Positions 7,904 through 16,500 of a DNA stretch of 63,025 nucleotides are shown one piece after another; position 1 is the first letter of the stretch, and every line of letters starts with the position of its first letter. A model generated the notes under the pieces. That model was not told the DNA's origin. It searched no databases and worked only from the letters and a program-made list of their open reading frames with translations. The stretch spans positions 1 through 63,025 of the forward strand of contig DASUFF010000003.1 in assembly GCA_036274695.1 (NCBI GenBank). Reading direction: 5' to 3'. Source of the stretch: DASUFF01 sp036274695. Lineage in GTDB: Bacteria; UBA10199; JACPAL01; GCA-016699445. The translations under genes and the position numbers were made by a program.

Positions 7904-8721
7904 TAGGCCGCTTGGAGGCGTTTCGTCACCGGACCCGGGCATGAACGGCCGATCTTTCTGTTCTCCACCCAGCCCACCGGCATGATGTCCTTGAGCGAGC
8001 TGGTAATGAAGATTTCGTCGGCTCGATAAAGATCCTTCGGGCGCAGGGAGGTTTCCTTCAAGGGCAGTTTCAGCTTCTTTGCCAGCCCCATCACGACCTT
8101 CCGCCGCGTGCCCGCCAACAGGCCGTCTTGGAGCGGCGGGGTGAGCAGCCTTCCGTTCTTCACCGCAAAGAGATTGCTGGAGGCGGCCTCCGTGACCATG
8201 CCCGATTCGCTGAGCAGCAGGGCTTCGTCGGCGCCGCGGCCGGCCGCCTCGCGCCGGGGGATCATGCGGCTTAGGTAGCTCGTCGTTTTGATGGCCGAGA
8301 GCGACTTCGAATCGGCGGAGAAGGTTTTGGCGAAAACGGTCTTGGCCCCCTTCGCGTAGCAGCGGGCGGGGTAGGGTTGAAAGGGTTTGGCGGTGATGAC
8401 CAGCCGGGGTTTGCCTTCCGCAGTCTCCGAAAGCATGACGCGGACGGTCGCGTCTTTCAGGCGGTTCCGCCGGAGGAGGCCGCCGATGGCCGCCCGGAAG
8501 CCGGCCGGAGGCAGGGGCATTTTCAGCCCGATCCGGCGGGCATTGGTACGGAGCCGTGCGTCATGGAGCTTGAAAAAGAGGGGTTTCCCGCCGACCGTCC
8601 TCAACGTTTCGAAGAGCCCGATGCCATATAAATAGGCGGAGTCCGAGACCGGGACGGACGCAAGCGCCTCCGGGACGAGTTTTTTGTCGATCCAGACGGC
8701 AAAAGCCCTATTTTTGCGCAT
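7882..8721 (-). CDS. pabC: Class IV aminotransferase, probably aminodeoxychorismate lyase
   Basis: This 279-aa PLP enzyme belongs to fold type IV. Seen: 'VSDSAYLYGIGLFETLR', the PLP lysine in 'LSAIKTTSYLSRM', 'ADEALLLSESGMVTEAASSNLFAV' and 'GLLAGTRRKVV'. These fit both aminodeoxychorismate lyase (PabC) and branched-chain/D-amino-acid aminotransferases. The nearby pabB-like gene makes PabC, which releases p-aminobenzoate for folate, the best call. The two pab genes are separated by a small gene on the other strand. The symbol is inferred from context. Confidence 0.72.
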   Translation of the reverse strand: MRKNRAFAVWIDKKLVPEALASVPVSDSAYLYGIGLFETLRTVGGKPLFFKLHDARLRTNARRIGLKMPLPPAGFRAAIGGLLRRNRLKDATVRVMLSETAEGKPRLVITAKPFQPYPARCYAKGAKTVFAKTFSADSKSLSAIKTTSYLSRMIPRREAAGRGADEALLLSESGMVTEAASSNLFAVKNGRLLTPPLQDGLLAGTRRKVVMGLAKKLKLPLKETSLRPKDLYRADEIFITSSLKDIMPVGWVENRKIGRSCPGPVTKRLQAAYQIRARM

Positions 8722-8818
8722 TAGCGGGCGACTCCATGCGTCATAACCCTCATTTTTTCCTCAAAAACCCCGCATCTTTTGGGGTCCGGCCACCGATAAT
8801 ACTAATGGAGGGAGCAGT

Positions 8819-9142
8819 ATGTTTAACACCGTTTTCTTCATCGTCGCCTTAAGCCCGATCGTCGTCGGACTGGGTTTCATCCTCAAACCCAAAAAGATGA
8901 AGAAGGTGCAGGCCTGGTTCCGCAAGAAGCTGGAGAAGGTCGAAAACAGGCTGCTCAAGTCCCACAAGAAAGTCGGCTTCGCCTTCGTCGCCTTGGGCAT
9001 GATGATGGTCTACACGTACTTCCAGCCGATCTGGGTCTACAACATGTTCATGGCGGCCCGGGTGGTCATCGGCGTCTTCTTCCCCGACATGATGCCCGCG
9101 GATTTCCAGCCGGTGGAAGCGACGCCGATGGTTTGTATCTGA
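8819..9142 (+). CDS. Small two-helix membrane protein, unknown
   Basis: This 107-aa protein has a hydrophobic segment at 3-22, a strongly basic amphipathic middle (residues 24-50, rich in Lys/Arg), a second hydrophobic stretch at 53-68 and another at 72-88. A strong Shine-Dalgarno (GGAGGGAG) lies 5 bases before the ATG. It sits alone between the two pab genes on the opposite strand and is followed by a palindromic repeat. No family is recognised. Confidence 0.6.
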   Translation: MFNTVFFIVALSPIVVGLGFILKPKKMKKVQAWFRKKLEKVENRLLKSHKKVGFAFVALGMMMVYTYFQPIWVYNMFMAARVVIGVFFPDMMPADFQPVEATPMVCI

Positions 9143-9154
9143 CCGCGACCTCCG

Positions 9155-9183
9155 TGTAGGGACGAGGTCACCTCGTCCCTACA
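9155..9183. repeat. 29-bp palindromic repeat (GTAGGG family), copy 1
   Basis: Two perfect 14-base arms (starting TGTAGGGACGAGGT) flank a single central base. It lies between the convergent ends of the small membrane gene and pabB, and supplies the last codons and stop of pabB. A second element with the same GTAGGG…CCCTAC ends is at 57495-57522. It may act as a bidirectional transcription stop or be a REP-like mobile repeat. Confidence 0.75.
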
Positions 9184-10514
9184 TCCAATACCCGCGTTAT
9201 CCCGCGCGCCTTCACCAAAATTTCCTCATACTCCGCGTCAGGATCGGAGTCTGCGACGATGCCGGCTCCGGACCAATAGTGGGCCTTGCCGTCTTTCACC
9301 ACCATCGTTCGGATGGCCACGTTGAACTGGGCCTTGCCGTTCAAGCTGACGAAGCCGATTGCCCCGCAATAGACTTCCCGCGCATGAGGCTCCAATTCGC
9401 GGATGACCTGCATGGCGCGGATCTTCGGGGCGCCGGTGATCGAACCCCCGGGGAAGGTCGCTTTCAAAACATCGACGACGCCGCGTCCCTCGGCGATCTC
9501 GCCCTCGACGGTCGAGACGAGATGATGCACCTGCGGGTAACTCTCCACCGTCCGCAATTCCGAGACGCGCACGCTGCCGGGGCGGCAGACGCGGCCTAAA
9601 TCGTTTCTCTCCAGGTCGGTGATCATCAGCAATTCGGCGCGGTCCTTGGCGCTCGTCGCCAATTCCTCTTTGAGACGGGCGTCGGAGGGGGCGTCATCTC
9701 CGCGCGGGCGCGTGCCCTTGATGGGACGCGTGATCGCGCGACGTCCGTCGATCTCCAAAAAGAGTTCGGGGGAGGAAGAAAGGATCTGCGCGTCTCCCGG
9801 GTTCAGATACGAGGCGTAAGGGGAGGGGCTGGTCTCGCGCAGCCGTCGATAGATCTCGTAGGGAGGCTGAGAGACGGGAGTCTCGAATTTTTGAGACAAA
9901 TTGACCTGATAGCAATCGCCGGAGGCGATCAACTCTTTCACGCGGGCCACCCCGTTCACATAAAGAGACCGGGAAAGGGGGTCCGCCGGAGTGGCCGAGG
10001 ACCTTGTTTGAGCGCCGCTCGGTGATTCACGACAGGTCGCGGCCGGTCTTCGCGCGAGTTCCGCAGGCCACGGAGGCGGGCCCCCTTTCCCGGTCGGTGA
10101 AACCGCGAAGGCCTGCTTCTTCAAATGGTCATAAAGATAAAAGCTTTCGTAGAAAGCGAAAAAAGCCTTCGGCAGGAGAGCGACCGGCCTCGAAGGAACC
10201 TTCGGCAAAATCTCATCGTAAAGTTCGTAGCCTAAGAACCCGATCCAACCGCCGGCAAACGGCAGGGAGGCATCGTCGACGGGGTCGGCCGCCTCGATCC
10301 GTTTTCCGAGCTCCTTCAAGAAGTCGGAACCCGCATGTGCCTCCAAAACCTCCCGGGGCTCCCAAGCCGCGATCGTGTATCGCCCCCCCAGAGACGATTC
10401 GAGAAGGGCAAAATGCGGCCGTTCGAAGAGCTCCGCCGGGAGAAGCTCCGGCGGCGGATTCCCGGACAGCGGCCGGACGTCGATGGCGTGGCCTTTGGTC
10501 ATGGGTTGTGGCAT
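9168..10514 (-). CDS. pabB: Aminodeoxychorismate synthase component I (chorismate-binding)
   Basis: This ~448-aa enzyme adds an amino group to chorismate in p-aminobenzoate/folate synthesis. Seen: 'GDCYQVNLSQKFETP', 'PELFLEIDGRRAITRPIKGT', 'ELLMITDLERNDLGRVC', 'TFPGGSITGAPKIRAMQVI', 'GFVSLNGKAQFNVAIRTM' and 'GAGIVADSDPDAEYEE', the chorismate-binding core shared with anthranilate synthase TrpE. The presence of a pabC-like gene and 'PIKGT' (PabB-type lysine) favour PabB. Start is uncertain: ATG at 10514 or 10502, or a TTG at 10538. Only 6-18 bases separate it from the divergent hydrolase gene. The final residues come from the palindromic repeat. Confidence 0.88.
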   Translation of the reverse strand: MPQPMTKGHAIDVRPLSGNPPPELLPAELFERPHFALLESSLGGRYTIAAWEPREVLEAHAGSDFLKELGKRIEAADPVDDASLPFAGGWIGFLGYELYDEILPKVPSRPVALLPKAFFAFYESFYLYDHLKKQAFAVSPTGKGGPPPWPAELARRPAATCRESPSGAQTRSSATPADPLSRSLYVNGVARVKELIASGDCYQVNLSQKFETPVSQPPYEIYRRLRETSPSPYASYLNPGDAQILSSSPELFLEIDGRRAITRPIKGTRPRGDDAPSDARLKEELATSAKDRAELLMITDLERNDLGRVCRPGSVRVSELRTVESYPQVHHLVSTVEGEIAEGRGVVDVLKATFPGGSITGAPKIRAMQVIRELEPHAREVYCGAIGFVSLNGKAQFNVAIRTMVVKDGKAHYWSGAGIVADSDPDAEYEEILVKARGITRVLDVGTR

Positions 10515-10520
10515 CCCATC

Positions 10521-11411
10521 ATGGCTATGAGGCGTCAATCAAGGTTCGCCCTGTCGGCCGCTGTCCTGAGCGGCCTCCTGAGTGTCTTTGCCTTTCGCCC
10601 GCTGGGCGCGGTCGAGGGCGTGGCCGTCCAGCCGAAAAACGTGGGCTTCTTCCTCTCCGACCGGAAATACATGGTCGCCGGCGCCCCGTCGGAGAAGGTG
10701 CGTCTCCCCATCCCGTTTTACGTGATCCGCCATCCCCAGGGCGTCGTCCTCTTCGACAGCGGTCTCGGGACGGAGTTTCCGGCCCAGTTGAACGGCTGGT
10801 GGCTACATCGCCTCTTTCAATGGACGCTCCCCTACGAGTTCGACCCGGCGAACGCCGCCGTCGCCCAGGTGAAGGCGATGGGCGTGGATCCGAAGGACGT
10901 TAAATTCATCGTCGTTTCCCATCTCCACTACGACCACGCGGGAGGGTTGAGGGATTTCCCCGCAGCCAAGGCCGTCGTTTCCCGCCGCGAGTGGGAGAAC
11001 GCCGACGTGGGCCGTTGGAAGGCGCGGTTCCGCGGGGTCATGAGCGAGACGCTGGCGGGAGTGAAAGAGCGCCTTCTCTTGGTCGACGATGATCGCTACG
11101 ACCTCTTCGGGGACGGCGCCCTCGTCCTATGGTCGACGCCGGGACACACGCCCGGCCACCAATCGTTGTTGGTGACGACGGAGTCGGGCCGCCGCGTGTT
11201 GCTGACGGGCGACGCCGTCTGGGTGGAGGAGAACTACCGGAAACCCGCGCCCAAATCCTGGATCATCGCCCATCTCGAGGAATCCGATGCCGATCAGGCC
11301 TGGGCGTCGACGCTGGCCATCCACCGTTTCGCCGAGGAGAATCCCGAGGCGCTGATCATCCCCGGCCACGACCCTGCCTTGTGGAAAGAACTTCCCGCCG
11401 AGATCCGCTGA
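10521..11411 (+). CDS. Secreted metallo-beta-lactamase-fold hydrolase (lactonase-like)
   Basis: This 296-aa protein has an N-terminal signal peptide ending near '…FRPLGA' and the metal site 'SHLHYDHAGG' (His134, His136, Asp138, His139), then 'GHTPGHQSLLV', 'LTGDAVW' and a final 'IPGHDP'. The pattern is that of N-acyl-homoserine lactonases and related exported MBL-fold enzymes; the exact ester/lactone substrate is unknown. Start ATG at 10521 or 10527. It is the last gene before the fatty-acid synthase locus, 72 bases upstream of the PLP enzyme. Confidence 0.85.
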   Translation: MAMRRQSRFALSAAVLSGLLSVFAFRPLGAVEGVAVQPKNVGFFLSDRKYMVAGAPSEKVRLPIPFYVIRHPQGVVLFDSGLGTEFPAQLNGWWLHRLFQWTLPYEFDPANAAVAQVKAMGVDPKDVKFIVVSHLHYDHAGGLRDFPAAKAVVSRREWENADVGRWKARFRGVMSETLAGVKERLLLVDDDRYDLFGDGALVLWSTPGHTPGHQSLLVTTESGRRVLLTGDAVWVEENYRKPAPKSWIIAHLEESDADQAWASTLAIHRFAEENPEALIIPGHDPALWKELPAEIR

Positions 11412-11483
11412 TCCGGATAAAGGACGCGTTGCGTCACGATACAGAACGAAACCTTTTTAGACACGGCTCGAAGAGGGCTCCAC

Positions 11484-13469
11484 ATGGCGCTCAGCGGAAC
11501 CTCTCTTTTCGCGTTGTCGCAGCAGTTCGGCCTGGCCTCGACCTTGCTTTCGGTCGAGGGCTCGGCGCGGGGCCTTCAAGATCTTTCCGGCGAACTTTTA
11601 GGTCTCCAACACGCCGGCATCCTGTCCCAAAACCAGTACGAGTCGCTTCAGGACTTGGCCTTATCGGGCGCCTCGTCCCCGTCATTCTCGGGAGAAGACG
11701 TCGCCGCCGCGATCGAAGGCCAGATCCTGGGCGGCTTGGTCCGAAAGGGCGAATTGCCGGAGGGCGAGAGGGAACGGTTGCGGGACCTGGTGGCGGGGCG
11801 GGGCGAGGTGACGGCCAAAGGCGTTCTCGAGGCCCATCGGCGCATTCGGGCCCCATGGCTCGTTTCCTTTTTGAAGGAACTCGGCGTTCAGCCGCACGGC
11901 GCTCCCCATCACGTGCGGAAGACGAGGCTGGAGCGCTTTCAGCCATTGGAAAGCGAGATCGGCCGTCCCGTTTTCCTGAAGCGCGAGGACGAGCAGCCCG
12001 TCGGTTCGTTCAAGAACCGCGGAGCGACCAATCTCCTCGTCAACGCCCTCTTATCCGGGAGCGATCCGGAGCAGCTGCACGTCGGCACGGCCTCTCACGG
12101 CAACCATGCCCAGGGCGTGGTCCAGGCGGCGCATAACCTGGGCATTAAAAACGTGGAGGTGCTGCTCCCGCAGAACGCCTCCCCGCTGAAAATCGCCCAG
12201 CTCAAACTCCTGGGCGCGCAGGTGGAGCTCTTCGGGGATACGTTCGAGGAATGCGCCGACGAGGTCGCCCGCCGGGCGGCGACTTATCAGAACTACCTTT
12301 TCGTCCCCGCCTTCGATCAGCCCCTCGTGGTGATGGGGCAGGGCACCGTGGCCGTCGAGCTCTCGCTCCAGATGGCGGTTCAAGGTCAAGAAGACTACGC
12401 CGTCGTCGTTCCGGCCGGAGGCGGCGGCCTGATCGCCGGCATGGCGACGTATTTGAAGAGGGAAGGGATGTCGCACCGGATCGACGTGTTAGGTGCGGAG
12501 TCCAAGGCGCATCCCTATATTTCACGCTCCTTCCATTTGAATCGCATCGTCGAACCCGAGGAGATCAAGCACATCGACACGGTGGCCGACGGCATCGCTT
12601 TGCTTAAGATCGGCGAGGCGGGCTTCCGGAACATCCTTCAATACGTGAGGGGGGTGGAGGTCGTCCCCGAGATCTTCATCGAGGCGACGCTGGCCTGGCT
12701 GAGGGAGACCGGCACGACCCTGGAAGGCGCCGCCGCGACGCCGATCGCAGCGCTGCTCTTCGGGGCCCTGTCCCTGGAGAATTACGGCATCCCGGCGGGC
12801 CGGCCGGTGGTGGCGGTCGCCTCGGGGCGCAACATCGACACGATCCTGCTGTCCCAGATGGGGGACAAGCACGGCGGCGGGCGGTGGCGGCGGGTGAAGG
12901 ACGAGTTCGAAGGCTTAAGATCGAAGCTCGCCTCAGCCGGGTGGTTGTCGAAGGGCTCGGTTCGGCCCTTGTCCACGCCGGAGGAGGGCATCGCCTTCGT
13001 CGATTTTCTAACCGAAAACCTCCCCGGCGGCTGGGATCTGATCGACGCCTTCGAACGCCTGGACTTCGGCCTCTGGCGCGACAAGAAGGACATCAACGGG
13101 ACGCTGCGAAGCTTCGGCCAGTACCACCAGCGCTGGAACCACAGCAAACAGGAGTCATTGACCCATCCGATGATCAACCGGGGCCAGGAGCTGAAATTGT
13201 TCTTGGAAAGGCTCGACGCCGGGATGATGACGATATCCGAAATCCTCAAGGATTTCCGGCTGGCGAACGTCCATCGCCTTCAGGTAGAGACGCGCGTCAT
13301 GGACATTTATTTGAGCCGTCAAGATTGGTTGGATCGCCTTCGGCCCGACCTCGAACCGACCGTCCGCGCCGCCCATTTCGCCCATTTCAAAGGCTGGAAC
13401 GACAAGATCAAAGCCTCCATCGCCAAGTTCCTGTTTGCATTTGAAAACGCCGATGTAAAGGCCGGGTAG
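11484..13469 (+). CDS. Threonine dehydratase-like PLP enzyme with extra N- and C-terminal regions
   Basis: This 661-aa protein has a fold-type II PLP core at about residues 150-455: 'PVFLKREDEQPVGSFKNRGA' (PLP Lys177), 'ASHGNHAQGV', and the phosphate-binding 'AGGGGLIAGM' near 312-321. It resembles threonine/serine dehydratase (ammonia lyase). The ~140-residue N-terminal region is Ser/Leu-rich and the ~200-residue C-terminal region ('…SFGQYHQRWNHSKQESLTHP…') is not the ACT regulatory domain of IlvA. It lies 92 bases upstream of the megasynthase on the same strand. Threonine deamination would give 2-oxobutanoate, a source of propionyl units, so a role in supplying precursor to the synthase is possible (inference). 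Confidence 0.75.
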   Translation: MALSGTSLFALSQQFGLASTLLSVEGSARGLQDLSGELLGLQHAGILSQNQYESLQDLALSGASSPSFSGEDVAAAIEGQILGGLVRKGELPEGERERLRDLVAGRGEVTAKGVLEAHRRIRAPWLVSFLKELGVQPHGAPHHVRKTRLERFQPLESEIGRPVFLKREDEQPVGSFKNRGATNLLVNALLSGSDPEQLHVGTASHGNHAQGVVQAAHNLGIKNVEVLLPQNASPLKIAQLKLLGAQVELFGDTFEECADEVARRAATYQNYLFVPAFDQPLVVMGQGTVAVELSLQMAVQGQEDYAVVVPAGGGGLIAGMATYLKREGMSHRIDVLGAESKAHPYISRSFHLNRIVEPEEIKHIDTVADGIALLKIGEAGFRNILQYVRGVEVVPEIFIEATLAWLRETGTTLEGAAATPIAALLFGALSLENYGIPAGRPVVAVASGRNIDTILLSQMGDKHGGGRWRRVKDEFEGLRSKLASAGWLSKGSVRPLSTPEEGIAFVDFLTENLPGGWDLIDAFERLDFGLWRDKKDINGTLRSFGQYHQRWNHSKQESLTHPMINRGQELKLFLERLDAGMMTISEILKDFRLANVHRLQVETRVMDIYLSRQDWLDRLRPDLEPTVRAAHFAHFKGWNDKIKASIAKFLFAFENADVKAG

Positions 13470-13561
13470 CCGGAGGGAAAAAACCTAGCAACCTTTGAAT
13501 TTCCCTCACCGAAATCGGGGTCCGATTCAGCAAACTAAATAACGTTGTTCTAACCAGAGGC

Positions 13562-16500
13562 ATGCGGATGTCGTTTACGATCACTCCTTCGGCCGGTTCC
13601 GGAACCTTGTTCAGCTTGACCAACGGATCCATCTCCCTTTCCGTCTCTCAAAACATCCTCTCGGGGTTGCAAGCGCTGGGATGGACCAACGTCGTCGGTT
13701 CCGACAATTCCTTCGACGTCCGGGCCCTGCAGCAAAACGTTTCCCAATTTCTCTCCGAAGGCCGGACCGAGGGCCTGGAGCTTCCTCCGGCGGCCCTCGA
13801 CGCCCTCCGCAAGTTCGCCGACACGGGGGATTTGACCGAGCCCGTCATCACGCATCTGGGAACCTTGATCGGGGCCCAGCAGGCCTCGCTCGCGCCGGTG
13901 GCGTCGTCCACCAACGGCGTGGACCAGGTGGTCCGCTTCGCGCCCACGGCGTTGGCCTCGCTCTATGACGTCGAGGAATCCGTCCTGGCGAAGGCCCTGT
14001 ACGCCGAGCCGGTTCCGGCCCTGATTCAAGCGGAGGTCGCGTCCCTACGGAACGCGCTGGAAGCGGCGGGCGGCGTTACCCGGGGATTGCAGGACTCCCG
14101 CAAGGCGAGCTCCGAACAGAAGGAGCGCATCGAGGCCGTATGGGTGACCCTCGCCCGTTTGGACCGGCTCGTCGGCGTTTCGGGACCGGACGTTACCGAT
14201 GAGGTCAAGGAGTTGAGGGGCGTCGCCGAGGTCTTCCTGGGACGGCTGGGCTTGAAGCCGATGGCCCAGGGGGCTCTCGCGCTGCGCGAAAAGAAATACC
14301 GCCTTCTCCTCGTCGCTCCGGGCCAGGCCAACGAGTTCATCGGTCTTTTGAAGGAAGTCTACCAGCGCTCCGCGGCGGCCAAACGTTTCATCGACGACGT
14401 CGCCGTCCCCACCCTGCGCCAGGAAGGCATCGACGTCGCCGGCTATCTGTCCCAGGACATGGCCTCCCTGAACCTCGAGCAGAATAAGAAGGTCTTGAAC
14501 AGCTCGCGCATCTCGCAGCCTCTGATCCTGGCGACTCAATTGGCCTTGCTCGAGGAGTTGAAGACCTACGGTTACGATCCCCGGTTCGTGACGGCGGGCT
14601 CGGGCCATTCGCAGGGCCTGTTGCTGGCGGCCGTGGCCGCGGGCATTTCGGATCCGGCGGAGGCCTTGGGCATCGTGGCCGTGCACGGCCGCGAGATGCA
14701 GAACGGCACCAAGCCGGCCAACGCGCAGCTGCCCATGATTTCGATCCTCGGGCTCTCCCGGCCCGAGCTGACGCGCCTTTCGACCCAGATCACTTTGCAT
14801 CTGGCCTTCGTCAACGGCATCCCGGGCGTGTGCCCGCCGCTGACCAAGGACCAATTGAGGGATCTCTCCAAGCGCTACGAGCCGCGGATGCTCTACGGAA
14901 AAGTCCTGCCCATCGACGAGATGGCCAACGACACCGAGCAGCGGGGCCGTTTCGCGTTTTTGAAAAACTACTTCGAGGGCGGCTTCGCCGTCACCGACGA
15001 GCAATTGCAGGAACTGGGTCTTCCCGCCGGCTTGAACGCGGTCGGGCGCCTGGTCACGCGACCGGACGTGGAATCCGTCTACCCGACCTTGGTCAACATG
15101 GAGCCGACCGACGGCTCGCGCACGCGCGGGGTCATGCCCGCCTACATCGTCTCCGGCACCAACGAGGCGAACAGGCTTCTGTTGTCCGTCATCGGCAACA
15201 AGGACCTCGGTTTCGAGCCTCATCCTTCCGTCCGGATGGTCGGTTTCGACTGGAAGGACCGCAAGGAAACCGTTTTCCCGAAGACGGCGATCCTGCCGAC
15301 CTCGTCCCCCTTCCATCACGCCGGACAGCAGGGCGCCGCGCTTCAGAAGTCGCTGATGCGGGCGGATCACACGAGCGGAACGTCTCTCTTCCCCGTGGTC
15401 TTGAACAGCGATTCCCACACCATGGACGAGCTTGGCCTCAACCCCCGGCAGCAGTCCCAGCGCATCACGGCGGAGCAGCACGTCCGCTACGTGGATTGGC
15501 GCAAGGTCGTCGACCGCCTGCTCACCTTCGGTGACACCGCCTTGCCGGCCGTCTTCGTCAACTTGGGCGACGACGTCGTGGGCGGTTTCACCAACGCCGT
15601 GGCCGGCTCCCGGGCCGTCACCATTTCTTCGGCGAGCAAGGACGGCAAGGGCTTCGCCTCGCTCACCTCCCGCAGCGCGGGAGACTTCCGTCTGCGCACC
15701 GCGCCCCTCCAAGACGCGAGCCTCTACGAGCCCATCGAACCGCAGGTTTTGGCCGGCCGTCCTTGGGTCGACGGAAAATTCTTGGGTCCCTTGGGTTATC
15801 TCTCCAGCGTGCGTTTGGGCGTCGACAACGAGCGACGCGATTTGATCCGCCGCATCCGCGGTTTGGTCGATTTCACGAACCCGGCCGCGCCGAAGCTCAA
15901 GAGCGACCCCTTGCTCGGTCTCCTGGGCGCGGAAGGTCCCTTCGGCATGGCGGCGATGACCGGCCCCGGCAGCTCGAAGCTCGTCGGCGCCGTGGCGCGC
16001 GCGGGCCGCACGGCCTTCCTGGCCGCGGGCAATTATCCGCCCAAGAACCACTTGGGCGTCTCCACCAAGCAGGCCTTCATGACGGGCCTGATCGACACCG
16101 CCTGGGAAACCACGAGAAAAACCGATTCCGAGACCGGAGCCTTGACCGACGGCGACTTGACCTTCGATGGGGGAAAGGTCGTTCGCGGATCCATTGAGGA
16201 CTACGAGCGGCGGAGTCTGACCGACGGCCGTTTCCTGAACGGCGGCCGTTTCACGGGTTCGATGAAGTCCTTCGGCATCAATCTGATGCACGGGGCCGCC
16301 GGCTTCTGCGAGCCGCAGTGCGACGCGACCGTGGAGATGTTCGACCGGGGCCTGCCGATCGACAAGATCAGCATCGGCCTCTACCTCATCCAGAAGCTGG
16401 AGGAGTTGAACCGCTACATCCCCATGATCGCCCGCGGCATGCGCTTCTCGCCGCTCCTGCCGAACATGAAGCAGATCGGCGAATACCAAGACGTCCAGAT

